From: Butyrivibrio sp. AE3004
GTDB lineage: Bacteria; Bacillota; Clostridia; Lachnospirales; Lachnospiraceae
NCBI RefSeq assembly: GCF_000703165.1
Contig: NZ_JNLQ01000002.1
Location: 558,001-622,000, forward strand
Direction of reading: 5' to 3'
Length of the DNA stretch: 64,000 nt
Both the position numbers and the translations under genes were made by a program. Position 1 is the stretch's first letter, and each line of letters begins with the position of its first letter. Shown piece by piece: positions 45,533 to 53,940 of this stretch. Under the pieces are notes generated by a model, which saw only the letters and a list, made by a program, of their open reading frames with translations, did no database searches and was not told the origin of the DNA.

Positions 45533-45566
45533 TAAAAAAAGTCCCCCGGAAATCCGGAGGACTTTG
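45533..45566 (-). terminator. Rho-independent terminator after metQ
   Basis: On the minus strand, AGTCCTCCGG pairs with CCGGGGGACT around a short loop, followed by seven T. Confidence 0.93.
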
Positions 45567-45582
45567 CAAGCGTTTTTAGTAA

Positions 45583-46578
45583 TTACTGTGCGTCTGTGAA
45601 AGAAGGGATAACAGCACCTTTGTAGGTGTCTTCGATGTAAGCCTTAACTTCGTCAGACTGGAGAGCATTTACGAGAGCCTTGATCTTGTCAGAAGACTCT
45701 GAGCCTTCCTTTACTACAAGGAAGTTTGTTCTCTTAAGAGTTGTCTCATCATCGAACTCCTCGATATCAAGTGCAGGATGTGTATTAGGAAGATCTGCTT
45801 CAAGAGCATAGTTACCATTGATTGTTGCTGCATCAAGATCAGGGAGTGAAAGAGGAAGTGAAGCAGCCTCAAGAGGTGTGATCACATAACCGTGAGGGTT
45901 AGCTTCTGTATCCTTTGAAAGAGAATCCTCTGTGTAGTTAGCGTCTGTGCCATAGTCACCCTTTGATGTGAGAAGTCCCTTCTGAACAAGAAGGTCAATT
46001 CCACGCTCAGCGTTGTCGGGATCGTTCGGGATACCGATTGAAGCACCGTCCGGAATTTCATCAAGTGATGTATACTTCTCAGAGTAGATGCCCATGGGCT
46101 CAATGTGAACACCTGCTACGGCTGTGAGATGAAGACCTGCATCAGAGTTCTGCTGGTTCATGTAACCAAGTGTCTGGAAGTAATTAGCGTCAAGCTCGCC
46201 CTCTTCAAGTGAAGTATTGGGAAGAACGTAATCGTTGAAAACAACGGTCTCAAGTTCCCAACCGTCTTTTGCAAGAACTTCCTTAACGATGTTATCAAGA
46301 ATTTCTGCGTGAGGTACGGGTGTTGCACCTACTGTAATTTTGTTGTCTCCGTCAGCGGGAGCAGTAACTGCATCTGTAGCTTCTTCAGTGCTTTCAGCTT
46401 CGGTAGCCTCTTCAGTGCTTTCTGCTGTTTCAGCACTGTCAGTTGCTTCTTCACTAGTCTCAGCTGTTTCTGATGAAGCTTCGGTAGCTGTTTCTGTTCC
46501 TGTTGAACCGCAGCCTGTAAGTGCACTAAATGTCAATGCAGTTGATAATACAATACTTGTTAATAACTTTCTTCTCAT
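45583..46578 (-). CDS. metQ: MetQ/NlpA-type methionine-binding lipoprotein
   Basis: A 331-residue lipoprotein with lipobox LTGC (Cys23). A long acidic Glu/Ala/Thr/Ser linker (~25-75) is followed by the NlpA-family fold: KITVGATPVPHAEILDNIV, then DGWELETVVFNDYVLPNTSLEEGELDANYFQT, HIEPMGIYSEKYTSLDEIPDGASIGIPNDPDNAERGIDLLQ-like sequence, and NYALEADLPNTHPALDIEEF. It delivers methionine to MetNI. I chose ATG 46578 over a TTG six codons upstream, which is part of the ribosome site GGAGGAGG. The gene has its own terminator before metN. Confidence 0.93.
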   Translation of the reverse strand: MRRKLLTSIVLSTALTFSALTGCGSTGTETATEASSETAETSEEATDSAETAESTEEATEAESTEEATDAVTAPADGDNKITVGATPVPHAEILDNIVKEVLAKDGWELETVVFNDYVLPNTSLEEGELDANYFQTLGYMNQQNSDAGLHLTAVAGVHIEPMGIYSEKYTSLDEIPDGASIGIPNDPDNAERGIDLLVQKGLLTSKGDYGTDANYTEDSLSKDTEANPHGYVITPLEAASLPLSLPDLDAATINGNYALEADLPNTHPALDIEEFDDETTLKRTNFLVVKEGSESSDKIKALVNALQSDEVKAYIEDTYKGAVIPSFTDAQ

Positions 46579-46738
46579 AATTATTTCCTCCTCCAAGATA
46601 GCCTTTTTCGTTCGGCTTCTTTATGTGAGTATGATATACCACTTTTCTTTTTTAGGCAAATAAAAACAACGGTTTTTCGCATAAGAAAAACTTATAGGAA
46701 GCGTATTAAGCAGTATTTATGCTGTTTTCATGACGTAC

Positions 46739-46765
46739 AAAAGGCTCTCATAAGAGAGCCTTTTG
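46739..46765. terminator. Bidirectional-looking terminator
   Basis: AAAAGGCTCTC/GAGAGCCTTTT is a near-perfect palindrome directly past the stop of the 46786-47397 gene. T residues follow on both strands. Confidence 0.88.
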
Positions 46766-46785
46766 CAGCAATAGAAAGGAGATAA

Positions 46786-47397
46786 TCACAGGGTTCTCTC
46801 GTAGCGATCACCCTTGTTGACGAATCCTGTTTTCTTAAGATAAGCTTTATGGTTTTCATCTGTTCCTCTGTAGACCAGCTTATCTATGTCTTCATGGATA
46901 AGGTTGCCCATGAGGAATTCTCCGATTGAGAAGTCACGATATTCGGGGATGGAGTAGTCCAGCTTGATATCAAGAACGTGATCTTTGAGATTTCCAAGCA
47001 TGATACCGACAGGCTTGCCACTGTGGCAAACGACAAAAGCTGAATTGGAAGTACTAAAATCCATCGATATTCCGGGAAAATATTTGGCTATGTCATCTTT
47101 ATACAGGTCGATAATGTATTTGGTGAGTCCGTCATCACCGGAAACCTTGACCAGATCGTAATCATTGTCAGTTTGGATACGCATCATTTTTACCAGATAG
47201 TAAACATTTATCGCAACCAGAGCTATATTCATTATGACGGTGGGATATGCATGTATCAGAAATCCATATACTACGCAGAAAAGGCTTCCCAAAGTGTTTA
47301 CAATACGAAGCTTGAAAACGGATACCATCATAAAAGAAATCAGAACCAGAGCGGAACCGATGTAACCGATGATCTCAAAAATATTGGCTGTTGTCAT
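46786..47397 (-). CDS. YgjV-like membrane protein with cytoplasmic domain
   Basis: A 203-residue protein. Residues 1-70 hold three hydrophobic helices (IFEIIGYIGSALVLISFMMVSV; LRIVNTLGSLFCVVYGFLIHAYPTVIMNIALVAINVYYL) of the YgjV/Imp type. Residues ~75-203 form a soluble domain whose layout (AFVVCHSGKPVGIML, LVYRGTDENHKAYLKKTGF) suggests a GNAT-like acetyltransferase fold, but the acetyl-CoA loop is not clear. The gene is alone on the minus strand between terminators. The ribosome site is weak (GGAAT). Confidence 0.72.
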   Translation of the reverse strand: MTTANIFEIIGYIGSALVLISFMMVSVFKLRIVNTLGSLFCVVYGFLIHAYPTVIMNIALVAINVYYLVKMMRIQTDNDYDLVKVSGDDGLTKYIIDLYKDDIAKYFPGISMDFSTSNSAFVVCHSGKPVGIMLGNLKDHVLDIKLDYSIPEYRDFSIGEFLMGNLIHEDIDKLVYRGTDENHKAYLKKTGFVNKGDRYERTL

Positions 47398-47490
47398 TAC
47401 AAATTATTCCGAAAAACGGATGCTCCTTTCTTATTTTGGTGTAATTAGTTATGTATAAATACATTTTAACATAAAAAAACAAATTGCGTA

Positions 47491-47997
47491 TTATAGGATA
47501 GTATCAATTATCTGCAGGATTGCATCCGCGATTTTATCTGCCACAAAAATCTTATAGTCGTGCCTTGTGGGCATAGGTTCTGTAATCTTAAAACTAAGGG
47601 GTTCTATATTATTATCTGTTACTATGGCAGCATATATTTCACCAGGAATGCTGTCTGAATTTGCCGGATCAATGTTACCCATGGTGCCTGTTACGCCTAT
47701 GCCTATATCTGCGGTGTAGGTTTTTTTACAGGAAAGTGCCATATGAGATGCCGTCTCGATAGAATAGACACCATGCTTTTCTATTATATCTGAAGGAACA
47801 CCCTGAAGTATTTTGGCTTCGTTACTATAGGTTATAAATGCACCCTTTAAGATAGCAGAGGAACCTTCGGTATCGGTTAAAAGGTTCGCTATCATGCCGG
47901 CTGTGCAGCTTTCCATAGTGGTTATTGTTAGCTTCTTTTTTATAAGAAGCTTTGTAATGGATTCATATTTTTTTATGGTTTTCTCTTCGTTATTCAT
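47491..47997 (-). CDS. CinA C-terminal domain amidohydrolase (PncC-type)
   Basis: A 168-residue cytoplasmic protein equal to the CinA C-terminal (nicotinamide-nucleotide amidohydrolase) domain, which deamidates NMN in pyridine-nucleotide recycling. The family motifs are TTMESCTAGMIANLLTDTEGSS, the block FITYSNEAKILQGV, the GVYS...A region, and IGIGVTGTMG (usual form GVTGIAGP). Full-length CinA has an extra N-terminal molybdopterin-binding-like domain that is absent here, which is common for stand-alone PncC. AGGGAA precedes the ATG. Confidence 0.92.
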   Translation of the reverse strand: MNNEEKTIKKYESITKLLIKKKLTITTMESCTAGMIANLLTDTEGSSAILKGAFITYSNEAKILQGVPSDIIEKHGVYSIETASHMALSCKKTYTADIGIGVTGTMGNIDPANSDSIPGEIYAAIVTDNNIEPLSFKITEPMPTRHDYKIFVADKIADAILQIIDTIL

Positions 47998-48100
47998 TGA
48001 TTTTCCCTATTTGCAAAAGGACAACGTTTCCTGTTTTGTTTAAATAATATCATTAATATTAAGATTTGCACAAAATAGTTTAGTGTGATAAAGTGTTAAA

Positions 48101-48119
48101 GGATAAAAATATAATATCC
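48101..48119 (+). promoter_or_regulatory. Inverted repeat over the -10 of the amino-acid importer
   Basis: GGATA and TATCC arms lie nine bases apart, spanning a consensus TATAAT at 48110-48115. It may be an operator, but no clear -35 box is seen. Confidence 0.3.
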
Positions 48120-48184
48120 GTTTTGATAAAAATTGTGATTTACGAAAAGATTTATAACAACAAAAATTCGAGGAGGAAAAATTT

Positions 48185-49069
48185 ATGAAAAAAAAGATTA
48201 TGGCAGGTATTCTTGCAGCGATGATGACAGTTTCGATGACAGCGTGCGGACAGAGGGCAGCTGAGAATGCAGAAACAACAGCTCCTGAAGAAGCTGCTGA
48301 GACAACAGAGGCAGCAGATGATAACGCAGAGGAAGCTTCATCAGAAGAAGCTGCAGCAGATTCAGATGTTGAATACATTAAGAATAAGGGGAAGCTCATT
48401 GTTGGTATTACTGATTTTGCTCCCATGGATTACAAGGATGATAACGGTGAGTGGATTGGATACGATGCCGATCTTGCAAAGAAGGTAGCTGAATCACTTG
48501 GTGTTGAGGCTGAGTTTGTTGAAATTGACTGGGATAACAAGATTCTTGAGCTTGATAATAAGTCAATCGATGTTGTCTGGAACGGTATGACACTTACCAA
48601 TGAAGTTACTAATTCAATGGAGTGCACAAAGCCTTATCTTAATAACGCACAGGTTGTTGTTGTATCTGCAGATCAGGCAGATTCTGTTAAGACTGAAGAA
48701 GATGCAGCAGGACTTAGCTATGCCGTTGAAGCAGGCTCTGCAGGTGAGCAGGTTGCAACAGAGAAGGGATTTGATTTCATATCAGTTACTTCACAGGCAG
48801 ATGCGCTTATGGAGGTTCAGGCAGGAACATCAGGTGCATGCATTATCGATCTTCTTATGGCAGGAGCAATGATCGGTGAAGGTACAAGCTATCCCGATCT
48901 TACACACACAGTTGAACTCACAACAGAGGAATATGGCATTGGCTGCAGAAAGGGTTCAGATCTTGCAGCATATATCAATGACCAGCTTAAGGCTATGTAC
49001 GATGACGGAAGTCTTCTTGAGATTGCCGGCACATATGGTGTTCAGGATGCTGTAATTGACCAGAAATAA
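48185..49069 (+). CDS. Family 3 amino-acid ABC transporter substrate-binding lipoprotein
   Basis: A 294-residue lipoprotein with lipobox MTAC (Cys21) and an acidic Glu/Ala/Thr linker (~25-60). It has the normal family 3 order: N-terminal block KGKLIVGITDFAPMDYKDDNGEWIGYDADLAKKVAE, then IDVVWNGMTLTNEV in the middle, and C-terminal block VELTTEEYGIGCRKGS...IAGTYG. It should bind a polar amino acid or similar molecule and deliver it to the permease and ATPase encoded just downstream. GAGGAGG precedes the start. Its conventional order is the reference that exposes the permuted protein at 8830-9696. Confidence 0.95.
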   Translation: MKKKIMAGILAAMMTVSMTACGQRAAENAETTAPEEAAETTEAADDNAEEASSEEAAADSDVEYIKNKGKLIVGITDFAPMDYKDDNGEWIGYDADLAKKVAESLGVEAEFVEIDWDNKILELDNKSIDVVWNGMTLTNEVTNSMECTKPYLNNAQVVVVSADQADSVKTEEDAAGLSYAVEAGSAGEQVATEKGFDFISVTSQADALMEVQAGTSGACIIDLLMAGAMIGEGTSYPDLTHTVELTTEEYGIGCRKGSDLAAYINDQLKAMYDDGSLLEIAGTYGVQDAVIDQK

Positions 49070-49107
49070 GACTAAACTTACTGAATTAGATTAAGGAATT
49101 CACATTT

Positions 49108-49764
49108 ATGTTTTTAACAGTAACTATTTCCCTGCTTGAAGGGTTTCTTGGAACGCTTAAACTTTTTATACTGACACTTTTGTTTTCATTGCCATTGGGA
49201 CTTCTCATAAGTATTGGCTCCATGACAAGGACAAAACTGGTGCGTATTCCTATCAGATTCGTGATCTGGGTAGTGCGCGGTACACCGCTTATGCTGCAGC
49301 TCCTTATAATATATTACGGACCCGGGATTTTCCTTGGCCTTAATATATGGGGCTCCGGCGGAAACGGAAGATTTCTTGCTGCGCTCGTTGCCTTTGTGTT
49401 CAACTATGCCTGCTATTTTTCTGAAATATTCAGAGGCGGAATTCAGTCCATACCTGTCGGACAGTATGAAGCGGGTAAGGTTCTCGGACTTACAAGGCAG
49501 CAGATTTTCTTTAAGGTTATATTGCTTCAGGTTATTAAGCGTATTGTTCCTCCGATTTCAAACGAAGTAATTACTCTTGTAAAGGATACTTCTCTTGCCA
49601 GAGTAATTGCGGTTTACGAGATTATCTGGAATGGACAGGCGTTTATAAAGAGTAGCGGAATTATCTGGCCTTTGTTCTATACGGGTGCGTTTTACCTTCT
49701 GTTTAGCGGATTATTGACGCTTCTGTTTGGTTACATTGAGAAAAAACTGAGCTACTTCAGATAA
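49108..49764 (+). CDS. Amino-acid ABC transporter permease
   Basis: A 218-residue membrane subunit of the His/Glu/Gln/Arg importer type. It has about five hydrophobic helices, the start FLTVTISLLEGFLGTLKLF, the block VVRGTPLMLQLLIIYYG and the permease-ATPase loop QYEAGKVLGLTRQQIFFKVILLQ. It lies 38 bases after the binding-protein gene and 24 bases before the ATPase gene, forming the order binding protein-permease-ATPase. The ligand is probably a polar amino acid; the exact one is not visible. Confidence 0.95.
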   Translation: MFLTVTISLLEGFLGTLKLFILTLLFSLPLGLLISIGSMTRTKLVRIPIRFVIWVVRGTPLMLQLLIIYYGPGIFLGLNIWGSGGNGRFLAALVAFVFNYACYFSEIFRGGIQSIPVGQYEAGKVLGLTRQQIFFKVILLQVIKRIVPPISNEVITLVKDTSLARVIAVYEIIWNGQAFIKSSGIIWPLFYTGAFYLLFSGLLTLLFGYIEKKLSYFR

Positions 49765-49788
49765 CATTTGACGATAAGGGTAGGAACT

Positions 49789-50541
49789 ATGCCGATTTTA
49801 GAAGTTAATAATATAAAAAAGAAATTTGAAAATACTGAAATTCTTAAGGGAATATCCTTCAGCATGGAAGAGGGGCAGACTGTTTCGATAATAGGCTCAT
49901 CGGGAAGCGGCAAGACCACATTTTTAAGGTGTCTGAATTTCCTTGAGAGACCGGATGAAGGAACGATTACTGTTCGGGGAGAGAAGCTTTTTGATGCATC
50001 ACTTCCGCCGGAAAAACCGGATCAGCTGCGTGAGAAAAGACTACATTTCGGAATGGTTTTCCAGCAGTTTAATCTGTTTCCGCAGTATACTGCTCTTGAG
50101 AATGTAACTCTTGCACCAAAGCTCCTTCACACAGATAAAACTGATCTGGAGATCCATACGATGGGGATGGAGCTTCTTGATCAGATGGGACTTGCGGACA
50201 GAACGGATAATTATCCGCATCAGCTCTCCGGAGGACAGCAGCAGAGAGTTGCAATCGCCAGGGCACTTGCTCTTAAGCCGGATATCCTCTGCTTTGACGA
50301 GCCGACTTCAGCACTTGATCCAGAGCTTACGGGCGAGGTTCTTAAGGTAATAAAGGATCTTGCGGATAAGAAGACGACAATGATAATTGTTACCCATGAG
50401 ATGGCGTTTGCAAGAGATGTTGCTGATGAAGTCATCTTTATGGACTCCGGAGTAATTCTTGAGAAGGGTCCTGCCGAGCAGGTTATAAATAATCCTCGAG
50501 AGGAGCGTACAAAGAAGTTTCTTTCAAATTTGAATTCCTGA
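49789..50541 (+). CDS. Amino-acid ABC transporter ATP-binding protein
   Basis: A 250-residue ABC ATPase that drives the adjacent amino-acid importer. Walker A is GSSGSGKTT, the Q loop is MVFQQFNLFPQ, the signature is LSGGQQQRVAIARAL, Walker B is DILCFDEPTSALD and the H loop is IVTHEM. I chose ATG 49789 over a TTG seven codons upstream because AAGGGTAGGAAC lies at the right distance before it. A shared bidirectional terminator follows. Confidence 0.96.
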   Translation: MPILEVNNIKKKFENTEILKGISFSMEEGQTVSIIGSSGSGKTTFLRCLNFLERPDEGTITVRGEKLFDASLPPEKPDQLREKRLHFGMVFQQFNLFPQYTALENVTLAPKLLHTDKTDLEIHTMGMELLDQMGLADRTDNYPHQLSGGQQQRVAIARALALKPDILCFDEPTSALDPELTGEVLKVIKDLADKKTTMIIVTHEMAFARDVADEVIFMDSGVILEKGPAEQVINNPREERTKKFLSNLNS

Positions 50542-50576
50542 ATTTCTTCGGATATTCAAGAAGCCACTCTAAAAGT

Positions 50577-50640
50577 AAAAGCAGCAATTGCCTGATTTTA
50601 AAAGTTTCTTTAAAGATCGGTAGTTGCTGCTTTATTTTTC
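50577..50640. terminator. Bidirectional terminator
   Basis: AAAGCAGCAA pairs with TTGCTGCTTT across an imperfect inner loop, with TATTTTT to the right. It separates the importer operon from the converging PAS-kinase gene. Confidence 0.78.
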
Positions 50641-50645
50641 TACAT

Positions 50646-51830
50646 TTATATTTGATAATCCAAGGGCGCGGCATTTAGCTGTATGCTTGCTGTGAATACG
50701 CTGCCAAGTCCTTCTTCGCTTTCTACGGTAATATCACCTTTCATGAGGCAGGCCAGACGTTTTGCAACCGAGAGTCCAAGGCCCGTACCATTTCCGTATT
50801 TACTTGGATTTCTCTTTTCCTGGGAAAAGGTTCTGAACAGACTGGGCATGAAGGATTCTCCGATACCGCAGCCTTCATCCTTTACAACAAAGTTTATATG
50901 ATAACCGTCATCCTTGCGCTTGGCGGTGACGGTTATCTCAACCAGAGATCCCCTGTCACTGAATTTAACAGCATTTGAAGTCAGGTTGGTAACCATCTGC
51001 TGTGTTCGCCCAAGGTCACAGATGACCTGAGGATTTGCTCTGTAATTTCTGTTGACCATAACATCGATGTTCTTTTCTCCCGCAAATGCTTTGGTGATAT
51101 TCTCGATGCCATCCACAATGTCGTCAAGAGAAGTTCTTTCGGGTTCAAGATTAAGGTTCCCTCCATCAATACGATTGATGTCCAGAATATCACTCATCAG
51201 TCTGGAGAGATAATGACTGGAGGTGTAGATTTTCCTCATATCGCTTCTTAAAACTTCGATGTTTTCCTGATTCATGCCAAGATAGGAGAGAGCAGAAATT
51301 GCTTTCATGGGATTTTTAATCTCATTACTCATTCTGGATAGAAACTCGGACATTCGCCTATTGGCACGTTTTTCGTTTTCAAGGAGCTGATCATTCATTT
51401 TGTTCAGGCGTTCGATTTTTGCTATGCGCTCCTGTTCCTCGGTAACATCCATGAATGAGCCGACAAAGCCGATGATCACGCCGTCGTCATATATAGGAGT
51501 TTTAGAAGCGATAATCTCCCGGACTTCGCCCTTTATAATGCATTGTCCATGAACGTTGTGAGTACTCTCACCCTGAAGAACCCGCAGTTCATCATCCATA
51601 TAGGGCTGAGGATCGGGGTGCCAGTTCATATCTTCATCCGTCTTTCCGAGAACGCAGTCTACGGAATCAAAACCGAAGAAATCCAGAAAGGCCTGATTGA
51701 CACCTACGAATCTGCGCTCGGTATCCTTCCAGAAAATGCAATCCTGAGTCGTGTTAACAATCTTATCAAATAACTGGTCGGCATGTTCTTCCAGTGATAT
51801 GGTTTTTAACTTTTCGTTTTTATTACTCAT
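50646..51830 (-). CDS. PAS-domain histidine kinase homologue with His-to-Asn at the H box
   Basis: A 394-residue soluble protein. Residues ~20-135 form a PAS domain (NTTQDCIFWKDTERRFVGVNQAFLDFFG), then a coiled linker, then a kinase-like module. The H box reads RMSNEIKNPMKAI, so the usual phosphoacceptor His is Asn169 (codon AAT where His is CAT/CAC). The ATP-binding part is intact: NLTSNAVKFS, DEGCGIG and GTGLGLSVAKRL. It can probably bind ATP but cannot autophosphorylate in the normal way. I chose ATG 51830, four codons inside the frame, because GAGG lies six bases before it. There is no transmembrane segment and no nearby response regulator. Confidence 0.92.
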   Translation of the reverse strand: MSNKNEKLKTISLEEHADQLFDKIVNTTQDCIFWKDTERRFVGVNQAFLDFFGFDSVDCVLGKTDEDMNWHPDPQPYMDDELRVLQGESTHNVHGQCIIKGEVREIIASKTPIYDDGVIIGFVGSFMDVTEEQERIAKIERLNKMNDQLLENEKRANRRMSEFLSRMSNEIKNPMKAISALSYLGMNQENIEVLRSDMRKIYTSSHYLSRLMSDILDINRIDGGNLNLEPERTSLDDIVDGIENITKAFAGEKNIDVMVNRNYRANPQVICDLGRTQQMVTNLTSNAVKFSDRGSLVEITVTAKRKDDGYHINFVVKDEGCGIGESFMPSLFRTFSQEKRNPSKYGNGTGLGLSVAKRLACLMKGDITVESEEGLGSVFTASIQLNAAPLDYQI

Positions 51831-51914
51831 TAAGAACCTCATATAAAATTAAAAAATTACAATTCTATATTTACAGAAAGATTGTATCAATTATAACACG
51901 AAATTCCGTAAATG

Positions 51915-53936
51915 CTATACCGGAAGGAAGAGGTTTTCATCATTGAAATTTTGTTTTATCAGAGCTATATCTTTTTCGGATAATTCATACAGTTTAAATA
52001 GGATATTATCTATCTCATCATACTGTTGTTTTACCTCTGTAGCAGCATTGTTTTTTGAGGAAATGCTATTTGGAGAATTATTATCACAAAGCACTAAAAT
52101 TCTGTCTATTTTCGAAACGATTTCGTTTTGAACAGTTTCATTTGCAAAGGGAATGGGGAGCTGTTCTATATGGGATCTGAGTACCTTTACGGAGCGGAAT
52201 TTTTTCCTGAAAAAGTACTCTGAAACACTGCTGTTTAACACTGCCAAAATGTACTTGATATTCATATCATTAATGTTCGGAATTACGATATTACAACTAT
52301 TTAAAGAGAGGGTCTGTTTATTGTCGTAAGCAAATATAAGACGGCCTCCTATAAATCTGTAAAGGAGTTTTTCGGGTGCTCTGTAAAATTGCAGAGGTGC
52401 TACCTGCTGGCATTTTTCAGGCACGAAGGTTATGTAGCATTTTGGAATGTGAAATGCATATTTGAAAATATCGGATCCCTTGAGGATGATTTCGTTCTTT
52501 GGGCTTTTTCTGGATTTTAGCATTTCTTTATTGGCACCGGTTACAATTCCGAGAGCGAATTCGGCATTGTCTTTAAGTGTTCTGACGCCCGGAACTGAAG
52601 ACAATTTCTGTAAAAGTAGGTATTCTTCATCAGACATCAGAAAATCAAAGCCCTCCTCAGATATATGTCTGTTTTCCATGATTCTGAAAAATTCATTCCT
52701 ATCGTAGATAACGGGGTGCTTTTGAAGGAAATCGCCATTGTTTTTAGGAGCGGTATTTTTTTCTGCCTGTAAAATAATTGATGGGCATTGAACGTGATCA
52801 AAAACATCCCCCAGATATTCAAGGTGTGAGAGGGTGGATTTTTCAATGAGCTTTTTGCGAATCTCCGTATGTGATTTTACAAGCAGTACGGACTCCGGAA
52901 GGACGTAGGAGAGCGTACCTCCCTCTTTTAAAAGATTTAGGCTCTGCTCAATAAAAAGGTCATAGGAATCAGGTGACTTTGATCTGGCGCAAACATATTT
53001 TTCCTGAATATACTCCTTATCTTCGGGAGAAAAGGAAGAACCCCAGGGGGGATTACCCAATATTACATCGAAGGCAGAGCTTCCTTTATCTGCATGAAGA
53101 AAATCGGTACATGAAATATGCTTTGCCCAGAAATCAGGATCCGGCAGTTTGTATTTTAAGGCAAGTGTCAGTCTTGCAATCTGTACGCTTACTTCATCGG
53201 TATCGAAGCCATAGATATTCTCTGCAGGGATTCCGGGAGGGAGACATAATAAAAAGTTTCCGCTTCCGCAGCCCGGATCAAGTATTTTTTTATCCTGTCC
53301 TTCCGCAAGAAAGGATGCTTCAAAAAGATGTCCAAGTAGCCTTTGTACTATGATTCCCGGGGTGTAATAGGCACCTGAACTTTTACGTGATTGCAGATGC
53401 TTTAAGGATATATAAATAAGGCCCAGAGTATCCTCACCTGAAATATATTCAAAGGCTGTAAAAGGAACAGAAAGGTTTTGTAAAGGATCAACGTCAAACG
53501 GATGAAAATCGGTTGTTTCTTCACCCTTTAATGCTTCTATAAGGGGCTTGTAGGCATCACGGTCTTCTTCCTTTATGCGCTTTTTTAAAATCCCTTCTGC
53601 ACAGCCGCTAAGGACTCTCCGAAGGAGAAAATCATTGTTATCTACAGCGGCGATATCATCAACCAGCTTTTGAACAAGAGGAAGATTTGGTGAGTCAGCT
53701 GTTATATAAGAGCCATACAGCAGATTTCCTGACACGTAGGTCTTGTTTCGCCTACTGCGAAGGGATTTAAGTTTCCCGCTTTCAAGGTCTTCTTTTAATG
53801 AGCGTACATAGGTATCCGAAAAGTAATAGGAACGTCCTTTTTTTCCTTCCGGTTTGATTTTTCCAAGCTTTAGCCAGTTTCTGCCTGTTGCAGGTGTGAT
53901 CGACAGTTCTGCGCAAAGTTCTGCAAGTGTATACAT
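51915..53936 (-). CDS. Eco57I/TaqI-like adenine-N6 DNA methyltransferase with N-terminal HTH
   Basis: A 673-residue DNA adenine methyltransferase. Residues ~1-60 form a helix-turn-helix, MerR-like (LAELCAELSITPATGRNWLKLGKI). The catalytic region has motif X (SGAYYTPGIIVQRLL), motif I (DPGCGSGNFLL) and motif IV (NPPWG). The C-terminal ~250 residues, including KYILAVLNSSVSEYFFRKKFRSVKVLRSHIEQLPIP, fit a TaqI-type target-recognition domain. No nuclease domain is obvious and no separate endonuclease is nearby, so it may be a solitary methyltransferase; a type IIG enzyme cannot be excluded. I chose ATG 53936 because AAGGAG, which straddles the upstream stop, lies seven bases before it. Confidence 0.9.
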   Translation of the reverse strand: MYTLAELCAELSITPATGRNWLKLGKIKPEGKKGRSYYFSDTYVRSLKEDLESGKLKSLRSRRNKTYVSGNLLYGSYITADSPNLPLVQKLVDDIAAVDNNDFLLRRVLSGCAEGILKKRIKEEDRDAYKPLIEALKGEETTDFHPFDVDPLQNLSVPFTAFEYISGEDTLGLIYISLKHLQSRKSSGAYYTPGIIVQRLLGHLFEASFLAEGQDKKILDPGCGSGNFLLCLPPGIPAENIYGFDTDEVSVQIARLTLALKYKLPDPDFWAKHISCTDFLHADKGSSAFDVILGNPPWGSSFSPEDKEYIQEKYVCARSKSPDSYDLFIEQSLNLLKEGGTLSYVLPESVLLVKSHTEIRKKLIEKSTLSHLEYLGDVFDHVQCPSIILQAEKNTAPKNNGDFLQKHPVIYDRNEFFRIMENRHISEEGFDFLMSDEEYLLLQKLSSVPGVRTLKDNAEFALGIVTGANKEMLKSRKSPKNEIILKGSDIFKYAFHIPKCYITFVPEKCQQVAPLQFYRAPEKLLYRFIGGRLIFAYDNKQTLSLNSCNIVIPNINDMNIKYILAVLNSSVSEYFFRKKFRSVKVLRSHIEQLPIPFANETVQNEIVSKIDRILVLCDNNSPNSISSKNNAATEVKQQYDEIDNILFKLYELSEKDIALIKQNFNDENLFLPV

Positions 53937-53940
53937 CAAA

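Noticed and set aside
46579..46785. SAM riboswitch upstream of metQ
   Set aside because: I could not find the conserved SAM-I helices or core sequence by eye; only a terminator palindrome and short AT-rich inverted repeats are present.
51915..53936. Complete restriction-modification system
   Set aside because: No nuclease motif was seen in the protein and no separate endonuclease gene flanks it, so only the methyltransferase is called.
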